From Bdellovibrionaceae bacterium UBA3535 (GTDB lineage Bacteria; Bdellovibrionota; Bdellovibrionia; Bdellovibrionales; UBA840), in contig DFOS01000001.1 of the NCBI GenBank assembly GCA_002376845.1, positions 1-19,899 of the forward strand: 19,899 nucleotides of DNA. Direction: 5' to 3'. Made by a program: the position numbers and the translations under genes. Below the pieces are notes generated by a model. It was not told the DNA's origin. It searched no databases and was given only the letters and a program-made list of their open reading frames with translations. Below are positions 5,431 through 13,096 of the stretch, in pieces (positions within the stretch are counted from its first letter, which is position 1; every line of letters starts with the position of its first letter).

Positions 5431-6211
5431 ACCGTATAGACGCCAAATCACTTAAATCATAATAAATTGATCGCCAAAGAGTTAAATCCGTATACTCTAA
5501 TATACCTATTAGCTCAAAATCCCCATTGGCCAACACCTTAAACAAGGGGCCGCCGCTATCACCTGGAAGTGGTATTTGCAGATCAGTTACCGCTTGGGCC
5601 GCATTAGCTGAATACCTTGGCCTAAACCCCATGGATGCTGGGGAATCACCGAACCGGACTACGTAAGGTTTATTTAAGGCTTCTACAATAATAGCATTCT
5701 TATCTATATCATATATGCCAGTTTTTAAGGTCTTAAAGAACTGCAAGTTAGCTTTTCGTAGCACGCCAAAGCCTGCATCCTGACGATTTGGCCCATAGCC
5801 CACGGCAAGAAGCGAATCTCCTTTTTGCAAACCAAAGTTATCTGCAAAATTAAAGTTCACTCGCAGCGGACGAAAGTCCTCATATCTTTGCTTCTTTGGC
5901 TCTATATGGATCACAACAAGCATGGGATGGGCTCCAGTACCGACAATTTCCCAATTTGCAGAACTACTACCAAGATTGTATTCCACATATTCATCGCCAT
6001 CTAAAAAACGAATGTTAGTGGCATTTGGAAAGCAATGTGCCGTCGTCAGTACGGTATGATAATCAATGCGTACGCCCGTACAAGAAGTCAACTTTACAAG
6101 ATAAGTTTGAATGGCATCCATCTCCCCCACTTCTACGCCATTCATTATCGCCAAACTTATTAGCGGTGTATGAAAAAAAACAAGCAAAAGACAAATTAGA
6201 GTAAATCGCAA
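5429..6211 (-). CDS. secreted trypsin-like serine protease (family S1)
   Basis: This is an exported endopeptidase of the chymotrypsin fold, 260 residues. A signal peptide covers residues 1-21 (ends HTPLISLA). The catalytic triad is readable as His59 in TTAHC, Asp112 in YEDFRPLRV (equivalent to the usual NDIALLKL) and Ser219 in GDSGGPL. Cys44 and Cys60 match the conserved disulfide next to the histidine. Predicted signal cleavage exposes IMNGVEV, the equivalent of the mature IVGG terminus of trypsin, so no propeptide is apparent. The start is TTG (6209-6211), chosen because GGGAGAG is well spaced upstream and the signal peptide begins there. The histidine and serine sites are very clear; the Asp assignment is less certain. 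The gene faces the toxin-antitoxin module and appears monocistronic. Confidence 0.92.
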   Translation of the reverse strand: MRFTLICLLLVFFHTPLISLAIMNGVEVGEMDAIQTYLVKLTSCTGVRIDYHTVLTTAHCFPNATNIRFLDGDEYVEYNLGSSSANWEIVGTGAHPMLVVIHIEPKKQRYEDFRPLRVNFNFADNFGLQKGDSLLAVGYGPNRQDAGFGVLRKANLQFFKTLKTGIYDIDKNAIIVEALNKPYVVRFGDSPASMGFRPRYSANAAQAVTDLQIPLPGDSGGPLFKVLANGDFELIGILEYTDLTLWRSIYYDLSDLASIR

Positions 6212-6419
6212 ACTAGCTCTCCCTTTGTGGCTAATACTAAAGCGCTTATAAGAGAAAAATGAGATTATCTGGATTTTAGGAAATAAGTATAAGGTAATGG
6301 AGTTAATAAATTAGATATATTAATAGTAAGACGGCAATTAGCCCTGCTATATAAACTTTGCTTTTAAAGAAAGAAGATCCATGAATTTCTAATGCAGAAT
6401 TTAGCCTTAGCTAAATGAA

Positions 6420-6614
6420 TTAAAAATGCATATGAATATTACGAAACTTCATGGCATCCGATTGCATCTTGGCGCTTTGATCTTCCATCTTATGGGGGTT
6501 TTTATCCACTGTGGATGGCCTTATAAAACGGCATTCCAAATCCCAAAAAGTATGTAAGGATTCCTCGCTTTTTTGCAATTTCTTTATGAACTCACGTGTG
6601 TACTTCGCTTTCAT
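6420..6614 (-). CDS. possible small protein, 64 residues, unknown
   Basis: From ATG 6612-6614 on the minus strand a 64-residue frame begins MKAKYTREFIKKLQKSEE and ends at 6420. AAGGCGG lies 6 bases before the start, a reasonable ribosome site. A hairpin (6399-6416) follows the stop by 3 bases. The product is highly charged with no signal peptide or recognisable domain. The composition is compatible with coding but the length is within chance, so this is a weak call. Confidence 0.3.
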   Translation of the reverse strand: MKAKYTREFIKKLQKSEESLHTFWDLECRFIRPSTVDKNPHKMEDQSAKMQSDAMKFRNIHMHF

Positions 6615-6684
6615 TGCTTTCCGCCTTTTTCCTATAAATATAAGCAAAATCTATGCCTTATATAAAATCTTGTTTGCTAAAGCA

Positions 6685-6712
6685 TTGCCCCTCTTTAATC
6701 TTGTGTTAACAT
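6685..6712 (+). promoter_or_regulatory. weak candidate promoter for pepN-dps
   Basis: TTGCCC (6685-6690) and TAACAT (6707-6712) are 16 bases apart, upstream of the AAGGAGAG ribosome site and ATG 6736. Both boxes are partial matches, so this is a suggestion only. Confidence 0.2.
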
Positions 6713-6735
6713 CTACCATTACAAGGAGAGTAAAT

Positions 6736-9285
6736 ATGCCTAAAAAACTTCGACTAGCAGATTATAAAGCTCCTGACTATGTCACCATAAAAACCGATTT
6801 AGAAATTACAATTGATGAGCCTAAGACCCTAGTGAAAGGAAAGCTACAATTAAAAAAATCATCAATTGCCATTGGCAATGAGCTACGACTTAACGGCGCT
6901 GGTCAAAAAATCACCTATCTAAAACTAAATGACCAAGAGCTCAACGCTCAGGAATATTTAGAAGATAAGGATTTAGTTTTACATCCAGAGCAAGAGGATG
7001 TTCTTATCGAAATTCATAACGAAATAGACCCCATAAATAACAAATCCTTCGAGGGCATTTACGCCGCCGATGGAAACTATTTGAGCCAATGCGAAGCTGA
7101 GGGATTTCGAAAAATTCTTTATTACCAAGATCGCCCAGATGTTCTCTCCACCTTTACCACAAGCATCATTGCCGATTCGAAATTTAATAGCTTATTGTCC
7201 AACGGCAACCTGATAGAAGAAAAAACTCTAGATAATGGCAAACAACAAGTGGTATGGCACGACCCCTACCCCAAGCCCTCTTATTTGTTTGCATTAGTCT
7301 GCGGCCAGTTTGAAAAAATAGACGATCACTTTACCACTAAAAGTGGCAATAAGGTGCTACTAGAAATTTATGTCGACCCAGGCAACACAAAAAAAGCTGC
7401 CCATGCCATGCAGTCTTTAAAAGACTCTATGAAGTGGGATGAAAAGCGTTTTGACTTAGAATACGATTTAGACCGCTATATGATTGTTGCCACCGACACA
7501 TTCAACTCTGGCGCCATGGAAAACAAGGGGCTTAACATATTTAACTCAAAATACGTTTTGGCCGATGAAGAAAGTGCCACAGATAAAGACTTTTATAACA
7601 TTCAAGCCGTCGTGGGCCATGAATACTTTCATAACTGGACCGGCAACCGCGTAACTTGTCGAGACTGGTTTCAACTTAGTTTAAAAGAAGGCCTAACAGT
7701 TTTTCGCGATCAAGAGTTCTCCTCTGACATGAACTCTCGCCCTGTCAAACGCATTGATGATGTTATCAGGCTTCGCAAGGCGCAGTTCCCTGAGGACCAA
7801 GGACCTAACTCTCATCCAGTGCGCCCCAAAGAGGCTCTGAATATTTCTAATTTTTATACCGCCACCATCTATGAAAAAGGCGCAGAAATCATACGAATGA
7901 TCCATACCCTAATTGGCGAAAAGGCCTTTCAACAGGGAATGAAAAAGTACTTTGAACTCTTTGATGGCCAAGCCGTACGAACCGAAGATTTTTGTCGCGC
8001 CATGCAAGAGGCTAGCGGTAAGGACCTTAGCTTTTTTCAAAAATGGTACTCCCAAGCCGGTACCCCTAAAATCAAGATGGAAAAGCATGCCAACACCTTA
8101 GAAATTCAACAGCTACAATCTCCTCTTTTAATTCCTTTAAAATTAGGTTTTATTGATCAAAATGGCAAACCTGCTGAACCTAAAGTTCTTTCAAGCTCAT
8201 GCGATTATCAAAGCAAGGCTAAGGATTATTTGTTTGAATTAACAAAAGAAAAAGAAAGTCTTGAATTTGATAGCCTAGAAGGCCTGGAAATATCTTTACT
8301 TCGCGATTTTTCGGCCCCCATAGAGGTGGATTTTCCGCAGTCTATGCCTAGCCTAGTACACTTAGCCACTCATGATACAAATTCATTTAGTCAGTGGGAT
8401 GCCGCTTACCGCGTTTTAAAAACAACCTTTAAAAATGCCATTGCAAGTATTGAAAATAACGTAGCTATCAAAGAGCCAACAGAGCTAATTCAACTCTATC
8501 AAGCAGAATTAAGCAAAAAACGCGAAGATATGGAATTTAGCTCTTTATTTATTAAAAATATCCAATTTGAAAATATTGCTCTGGATTACACGGAACTTCC
8601 CATTGATGCTTTTTTTCAAGCAAAAGCAGAAATTGAGACAAGTTTAGCAACGGCACTGGAAAAGCAACTTCGCCATCGATATGAGGAAGTTGCGGCTATC
8701 AAAACACCTGAGGCCAGAAGCCTCAAAAACCAAATACTGTACTACTTAAGCATGGTGGATAGCTCCTACGCTAGCAAACAATTCACCACTTCCACCAATA
8801 TGACCGACACCCTCGGCGCCCTTAGATCCCTTTCAGGAAACGACAAAGAAAGTTTTCAGCAGCACCTTTCCAGCTTTTACCAAACCTGGAAAAATGATGC
8901 CTTAACCATTACCAAATACTTTCAACTCTTATTTGGGCAAGAGGATGTTTCGGTATTGGATGAGATCGAAAAACTTGATCCCAAAGTTTATGATCGCTTT
9001 ATGCCAAATCATAACTACAGTGTTTACGGCACCATTGGATTAAGCAATACAAAGGTTTTTCATCACCCTGATGGCAGAACCTATCAATTGATGGCCCAAC
9101 GTATTGCCGAACTAGATAAAGACAACCCCACTGTGGCGGCCCGATTGGCGGCTTGTTTTAATGATTACCCTAGGCTGGATCAAAAACGTAAAACTATTAT
9201 GAAGCGCGCCATTGATAATGTGCTAGATCCTGATAAACTCTCTTCGAATACATACGAAATATTATCTAAAACCATTAAGGAGTAA
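6736..9285 (+). CDS. pepN: aminopeptidase N, M1 zinc metallopeptidase
   Basis: This enzyme removes N-terminal residues from peptides in the cytoplasm during protein turnover. The 849-residue product is close to the 870 of E. coli PepN. The M1 signatures are present: GAMEN (259-263), which binds the substrate amino terminus, and HEYFH (295-299) with Glu318 nineteen residues later, completing the zinc ligands. YEKGAEIIRM further on carries the usual catalytic-site Tyr. The C-terminal alpha-helical domain is complete. The frame is open back to 6511, but ATG 6736 has an excellent AAGGAGAG upstream and begins the family-like N-terminus (MPKKLRLADYKAPDYVTIKT). No signal peptide is seen. The stop is 3 bases before the dps start, and dps uses a ribosome site inside the last pepN codons, so the two form an operon. 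Confidence 0.97.
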   Translation: MPKKLRLADYKAPDYVTIKTDLEITIDEPKTLVKGKLQLKKSSIAIGNELRLNGAGQKITYLKLNDQELNAQEYLEDKDLVLHPEQEDVLIEIHNEIDPINNKSFEGIYAADGNYLSQCEAEGFRKILYYQDRPDVLSTFTTSIIADSKFNSLLSNGNLIEEKTLDNGKQQVVWHDPYPKPSYLFALVCGQFEKIDDHFTTKSGNKVLLEIYVDPGNTKKAAHAMQSLKDSMKWDEKRFDLEYDLDRYMIVATDTFNSGAMENKGLNIFNSKYVLADEESATDKDFYNIQAVVGHEYFHNWTGNRVTCRDWFQLSLKEGLTVFRDQEFSSDMNSRPVKRIDDVIRLRKAQFPEDQGPNSHPVRPKEALNISNFYTATIYEKGAEIIRMIHTLIGEKAFQQGMKKYFELFDGQAVRTEDFCRAMQEASGKDLSFFQKWYSQAGTPKIKMEKHANTLEIQQLQSPLLIPLKLGFIDQNGKPAEPKVLSSSCDYQSKAKDYLFELTKEKESLEFDSLEGLEISLLRDFSAPIEVDFPQSMPSLVHLATHDTNSFSQWDAAYRVLKTTFKNAIASIENNVAIKEPTELIQLYQAELSKKREDMEFSSLFIKNIQFENIALDYTELPIDAFFQAKAEIETSLATALEKQLRHRYEEVAAIKTPEARSLKNQILYYLSMVDSSYASKQFTTSTNMTDTLGALRSLSGNDKESFQQHLSSFYQTWKNDALTITKYFQLLFGQEDVSVLDEIEKLDPKVYDRFMPNHNYSVYGTIGLSNTKVFHHPDGRTYQLMAQRIAELDKDNPTVAARLAACFNDYPRLDQKRKTIMKRAIDNVLDPDKLSSNTYEILSKTIKE

Positions 9286-9288
9286 GAA

Positions 9289-9756
9289 ATGGAAGTAAAT
9301 ATAGGCATACCAGAAAAGGAACGAAATGAAATTGCCAAGGGCTTATCAAAAGTTTTGGCAGACTCTTATACGCTTTACCTTAAAACACACAACTATCATT
9401 GGAATGTCACCGGCCCCATGTTTCAAACCTTGCATGCCATGTTTGAGGAGCACTATACGGAGTTGGCAACAGCTGTAGATGACATTGCAGAACGAATTCG
9501 CGCTCTAGGAGTGCTAGCTCCTGGGTCCTACAAGGCCTTTAGTGATCTAACATCCATCGAAGAGGTGGACCAGGTACCGGAAGCCCTTGATATGGTAAGA
9601 GACTTGGTAAAAAGCCACGAAACCTTAATTCGCACAGCACGATCGGTACTACCTACAGCAGGTGAAGTAAATGATGAAGCGACTGTGGACCTACTTACCC
9701 AGCGAATTCAATTACATGAAAAAACAGCTTGGATGCTAAGAAGCTTGTTAGGTTAA
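9289..9756 (+). CDS. dps: Dps-family ferritin-like DNA-protection protein
   Basis: This is a 155-residue Dps/miniferritin, which forms a 12-subunit shell that oxidises and stores iron with hydrogen peroxide and protects DNA. The intersubunit ferroxidase ligands are all present: His37 (HNYHWNV), His49 and Glu53 (LHAMFEEHY), and Asp64 and Glu68 (VDDIAERI). Glu replaces the more common Asp at the third site. The N-terminal tail is short and not Lys-rich, so direct DNA binding is not obvious. AAGGAG, within the final pepN codons, serves as its ribosome site 6 bases upstream. It converges on mpl with a 9-bp overlap of the coding ends (9748-9756). Confidence 0.95.
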   Translation: MEVNIGIPEKERNEIAKGLSKVLADSYTLYLKTHNYHWNVTGPMFQTLHAMFEEHYTELATAVDDIAERIRALGVLAPGSYKAFSDLTSIEEVDQVPEALDMVRDLVKSHETLIRTARSVLPTAGEVNDEATVDLLTQRIQLHEKTAWMLRSLLG

Positions 9757-11160
9757 TTGAATTTTTTGATAGATACCATCAAAGGAGCCATTGCTCATCA
9801 CGACAATGGCATCTCCTTTTTTGGCAGATTCGCTGATTTGTCTGGCGCCTTCATCAACATGGTCAAAGCAATGCGCAATCTTACCAGAGGCTTTTAGATG
9901 ATCTACTAGCTCTTCTGATGAGAAGCGATCTTGGTCCTGTATTTTTTCCTGCATACCCGCTTTTTTGATCCATATTTCGTCCGCGTTCTGAAAGGCAGCA
10001 ATATAGTCTTGTTGAAAAACCTTGCGGCGTGAGGTAGCACTTCGCGGCTCAAAAACAGCCAAAACCCTCCCCTTTTGAAAGCGCTTTTTTACTGCATCAA
10101 TGGTCATACGCACCGCCGTAGGGTGATGGGCAAAATCTTCTATCAATACTTTTCCGTTTTGTTCTGACAATATTTCTTGCCTACGCTTAACTCCTGCAAA
10201 TTTCCATACGGCTTGAGCAACCTGATTCATGTCCAACTCGAGTTGATGACACAAAGCCAGGGCATTCATTAAATTCAAGACATTGTACTCACCAAAAACT
10301 TTTGTTTGGATCGTAATAATTTTTTGGTTCTGATAATACATATCAAACTGCATGGCCTCAGGTTGGTACACGATATTTCGAGCCTGATAATCCCCTTTTT
10401 CAATACCATAGGAGAGCACCAATCGGGATTTCGCCTTAGCACTAACCTTTGTGGCATTTTCGCAGTGAGCATTGTAGATCCAAATCCCATCAGGATTTGC
10501 CCTTTCCGCCAAACCATAAAATGCCTGCATGATGTCCTCTAAAGAATTGTAAATGTCGGCATGATCAAATTCTATCTTTCCGAGCAAAACATAATAGGGT
10601 CGGTAGTGATTAAACTTTGGCACCTTATCAAAAAAGGCTGTATCGTACTCATCTCCTTCGATAACAAATAGGTCGGACTTCGGCAGCTGAAAGGATTTCG
10701 CAAAGTTTTTGGCAATCCCACCTACTAAAAAGCCAGGCCTCTTGCCAAGATCCTCTAGTATCCATGCCATCATCGAAGTGGTAGTGGTCTTACCATGAGT
10801 GCCTGAGACCACAATGGAGCGTCGATCGGCAATTAGGACTTCCCCCATTGCCTTTGGCAGGCTGGTATAAGGGATAGGAGATTCTAGTAGTGCTATGGCC
10901 TCTTCATGATTTTTGGTAATGACATTGCCCACAATGACAAAATCAGGAGCTGGCACTAAGTTCTCTTTTTTATAACCCTCCATTATGGGAATCTCCAAAT
11001 CCTCCAAGAGCGTCGACATGGGCGGATAAACGTTTTGATCACTCCCGGTAATTTTATAGCCCATATTTTTCAGCAGTCCGGCCAAAGATGCCATAGCAAC
11101 ACCACAAATCCCCATCAAGTGTATGTGAGCGCCTGCTGGCAAATCTGATATCTTAGACAT
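9748..11160 (-). CDS. mpl: murein tripeptide ligase (UDP-MurNAc:L-Ala-gamma-D-Glu-mDAP ligase)
   Basis: Mpl reattaches the recycled tripeptide L-Ala-gamma-D-Glu-meso-DAP to UDP-MurNAc in the cytoplasm, bypassing MurC, MurD and MurE. The 470-residue product is close to E. coli Mpl (457). It starts with a Rossmann-like HIHLMGICG, then TGSDQNVYPPMSTLLE, almost as in E. coli. The Mur-ligase P-loop GTHGKTTTT is at 120-128, followed by VIEGDEYDTAFFDK, EFDHADI, and the C-terminal DFAHHPTAV and VMSNGSFDGI. The frame runs upstream to 11319, but ATG 11158-11160 is chosen: AAAGGTG precedes it and the family N-terminus starts there. The start lies within the end of the serine hydrolase gene (8-bp overlap), so it is translationally coupled to that gene and to ldcA. 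Confidence 0.96.
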   Translation of the reverse strand: MSKISDLPAGAHIHLMGICGVAMASLAGLLKNMGYKITGSDQNVYPPMSTLLEDLEIPIMEGYKKENLVPAPDFVIVGNVITKNHEEAIALLESPIPYTSLPKAMGEVLIADRRSIVVSGTHGKTTTTSMMAWILEDLGKRPGFLVGGIAKNFAKSFQLPKSDLFVIEGDEYDTAFFDKVPKFNHYRPYYVLLGKIEFDHADIYNSLEDIMQAFYGLAERANPDGIWIYNAHCENATKVSAKAKSRLVLSYGIEKGDYQARNIVYQPEAMQFDMYYQNQKIITIQTKVFGEYNVLNLMNALALCHQLELDMNQVAQAVWKFAGVKRRQEILSEQNGKVLIEDFAHHPTAVRMTIDAVKKRFQKGRVLAVFEPRSATSRRKVFQQDYIAAFQNADEIWIKKAGMQEKIQDQDRFSSEELVDHLKASGKIAHCFDHVDEGARQISESAKKGDAIVVMSNGSFDGIYQKIQLT

Positions 11161-12139
11161 GAATGCACCTTTCGTAGATATGATCATGAATCCAGGGGCG
11201 TGTTTTACGAATCTGTTTATGATTGGCCCCGCGATAAATACGATTACTAAGTACGATGACCCCCAAATCGACCTCGGGATCATACCAAAAGGACGTGCCG
11301 GTAAATCCCGTGTGACCAATAGACTTCAGAGAAAATTTAGAGCCGCAGGAAGCTTTTCCTTTACTTGGCATCATATAACCTAAAGCCCAGTCGCCGCGGC
11401 TAACTGGCATGGCACGCCGGCAAAAGTTTTTTAAAATGGCATCGCGCTTTAAACGCAAACGAAAATCCAAAAACCAAGTTCTCATATCTTGAATGCTACC
11501 AAATAATCCCGCATGGGGAGCTACGCCGCCAAGTGCCCAGGCGTTTTGATCATGCACCTCGCCTTGCAAGCGCTTACCGCGCCAGGAGCATTTTTCTGTA
11601 GGCGCATAGAAATACTTATTGTACTTGGCTTGATTGCCCACATTAAAATGAAATGGGTGCTCCAAAAGTTCATAACCATACGATAGCGGCATATTAAATA
11701 TTTTTTCTAAAACAAAACCCAAAATAAAATAATCAATGTCCGAGTAAACGGCCTGCTTAGACTTCACTGGCTTTTCTTGAACTATTAGTTTTTGCAGATA
11801 TGCTGGTTTTAATTCTATGGGAGCATGCAATGGTAGGCGACGATAAAACGGCTTCCACCATGTATAACCTGCATCATGGCGTAATAAGTTTTCAATTTTT
11901 ACACCCTTGTGCCAATAGGGCAAAAACCTATGAACCGGGTCGCTCAACTTCAATAATTTTTGCTTTATCGCCATTTGCAACAAATCATTAGTAAATAAGA
12001 TTTTTGTAAGTGATGCCAAATCATAATACTTATAGGTTTTCCCCCAAGATTGATGAAAGCAAAGCTCCCCCCTATGAAACGCCATGATTTCGCCTGCGGG
12101 TGATGTTTCTTTTAAGGTATTACTATCTAGATTTTTCAT
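11153..12139 (-). CDS. serine hydrolase, beta-lactamase/PBP-like, no signal peptide
   Basis: This 328-residue protein has the penicillin-recognising serine hydrolase fold (class C beta-lactamase/DD-peptidase/esterase group). The catalytic motifs are in order: Ser43-Leu-Thr-Lys46 (SxxK) in DLASLTK, Tyr132 in VYSDIDYFILG (YxN-like), and His276-Thr-Gly (KTG-like) in GHTGFTGTSF. EVHDQNAWALGGVAPHAGLF (194-213) resembles a stretch seen in YfeW/YbbE-type members. There is no signal peptide or membrane segment, so a cytoplasmic location is expected, unusual for this superfamily. It overlaps ldcA by 4 bp (ATGA) and mpl by 8 bp, which points to a role in muropeptide recycling, perhaps as a DD- or D-amino-acid peptidase or esterase. 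The exact substrate is unknown, and beta-lactam resistance is not implied. Confidence 0.9.
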   Translation of the reverse strand: MKNLDSNTLKETSPAGEIMAFHRGELCFHQSWGKTYKYYDLASLTKILFTNDLLQMAIKQKLLKLSDPVHRFLPYWHKGVKIENLLRHDAGYTWWKPFYRRLPLHAPIELKPAYLQKLIVQEKPVKSKQAVYSDIDYFILGFVLEKIFNMPLSYGYELLEHPFHFNVGNQAKYNKYFYAPTEKCSWRGKRLQGEVHDQNAWALGGVAPHAGLFGSIQDMRTWFLDFRLRLKRDAILKNFCRRAMPVSRGDWALGYMMPSKGKASCGSKFSLKSIGHTGFTGTSFWYDPEVDLGVIVLSNRIYRGANHKQIRKTRPWIHDHIYERCIHV

Positions 12140-13041
12140 TTTAATGGACTTTCTTGAATCAATTTATTGTCTTTTAGAATTGAAAAATGATTGATCCACA
12201 AGGGCATTTGAATGGCGCCATGCCCGACTTTGATTCCTCGGTAAATAGGTATGCCAGAGCATTCATTGGCAAAGCTCTGCAATTCTTTTTGTATGCTGGG
12301 AGTGCCCGCCTTGTGTTGGCAATCTGTAAAACCCCCAAAGACAATCGCCTTAGCAGCTCGCAAAACCCCTGCCTGCTTTAAGCTAACGAGTGCACGGTCA
12401 ATACGATAGGGAGCCTCTGCCACATCTTCTAAAAATAAAATTTTACCACTTGCTCGGAAGTTTAGCGGCGATCCTAAGGAAGCTTGCAATGTAGTTAAAT
12501 TACCGCCAATGATCTTGCCCTTGATTTGCTTTTGCTTATTTGCTTTTTCATTCATTGGGCGCAGACCTTTTAAAATATTGTCTGAGCCTTTCAACAAGGA
12601 CCATAAACGTTTTTCTTCCGTTTGGCTTGCTAAGCCACGCGCCAAACGATTCATCACCGGAGCATGCAAAGCCCTCCAACCCCAATGAAGAGCAAAGTAG
12701 TTTTGTAAAAACGAAACATCACTAAAGCCAATCAAAATCTTTTCTTGTTTGGGTTTTTGCATACGCTGTAAATACGGCAGCAATCTTTGCGCCCCGCTAC
12801 CACCGCGAAAGGCCCAGAGATACTTTGCTTGCTTTTGTAAAAGCGCTCTTTTTAAATCTTGAAAACGAAATGCATCATCATTAGCAAAATGCATATGGGG
12901 ATTTAAAACATCATTATGGTACAAAGCCGTCAAATTATGTTTATTTAAATAGCGATTGCTCTGCTGCAACAAACTCGGGTTAAAAATTCCACTCGGAGCG
13001 ACCAAATAAATCGAATCATTTTTCTTTAAGACTGTCTGCAA
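12136..13041 (-). CDS. ldcA: L,D-carboxypeptidase (family S66), murein recycling
   Basis: LdcA removes the terminal D-Ala from the recovered tetrapeptide L-Ala-gamma-D-Glu-mDAP-D-Ala in the cytoplasm, giving the tripeptide that Mpl uses. The 301-residue product has the S66 catalytic residues: Ser107 in IGFSDVS, Glu205 in ILFLEDVAE and His274 in IKVGHGAIQMP. There is no signal peptide, matching a cytoplasmic recycling role. The start is TTG 13039-13041 (reading TTG CAG ACA GTC), supported by GGAGGG 7 bases upstream and the absence of a nearby in-frame ATG. Its TGA overlaps the ATG of the serine hydrolase (ATGA, 12136-12139). The 55-bp gap behind purB holds a candidate promoter of its own. Substrate specificity is taken from the family, not seen. 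Confidence 0.94.
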   Translation of the reverse strand: MQTVLKKNDSIYLVAPSGIFNPSLLQQSNRYLNKHNLTALYHNDVLNPHMHFANDDAFRFQDLKRALLQKQAKYLWAFRGGSGAQRLLPYLQRMQKPKQEKILIGFSDVSFLQNYFALHWGWRALHAPVMNRLARGLASQTEEKRLWSLLKGSDNILKGLRPMNEKANKQKQIKGKIIGGNLTTLQASLGSPLNFRASGKILFLEDVAEAPYRIDRALVSLKQAGVLRAAKAIVFGGFTDCQHKAGTPSIQKELQSFANECSGIPIYRGIKVGHGAIQMPLWINHFSILKDNKLIQESPLK

Positions 13042-13064
13042 CCAATAACCCTCCGTGGACTCTT

Positions 13065-13093
13065 AGTTTAAGAAGAATGTTACACTAAGTAAA
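13065..13093 (-). promoter_or_regulatory. candidate promoter for ldcA-hydrolase-mpl
   Basis: Read on the minus strand, TTTACT (13088-13093) and TAAACT (13065-13070) are 17 bases apart, each 4/6 to consensus. The predicted start would leave a short leader before the GGAGGG and TTG of ldcA. Two short inverted repeats, CTTAGT/ACTAAG and TTTAAGA/TCTTAAA, overlap the region. It could supplement read-through from purB. Confidence 0.35.
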
Positions 13094-13096
13094 GTC

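Larger units (their letters stand above)
6212..6735. other. AT-rich intergenic region between protease and pepN
   Basis: This 524-bp stretch separates two divergent genes and contains only one doubtful small ORF (6420-6614, minus). Visible elements are a palindromic AAGCGCTT (6239-6246), a hairpin ATTTAGC-CTTA-GCTAAAT (6399-6416) just past the small ORF's stop, and a weak promoter-like pair before pepN. No RNA gene or mobile element was recognised. Confidence 0.5.

Noticed and set aside
5382..6713. Repeated TGTTAACATC (5382-5391 and 6704-6713)
   Set aside because: A 10-base match around a common GTTAAC palindrome in AT-rich DNA with different flanks; chance is sufficient.
6511..6735. 75-residue N-terminal extension of aminopeptidase N
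   Set aside because: Not family-like, and the strong ribosome site and conserved N-terminus begin at ATG 6736.
11161..11319. 53-residue N-terminal extension of Mpl
   Set aside because: It runs inside the serine hydrolase C-terminus in another frame; the Mpl family start and ribosome site are at 11160.
11153..12139. Acquired beta-lactam resistance gene
   Set aside because: The protein lacks a signal peptide, sits in a murein-recycling operon and has YSD/HTG rather than the class C YAN/KTG boxes; a recycling role fits better.
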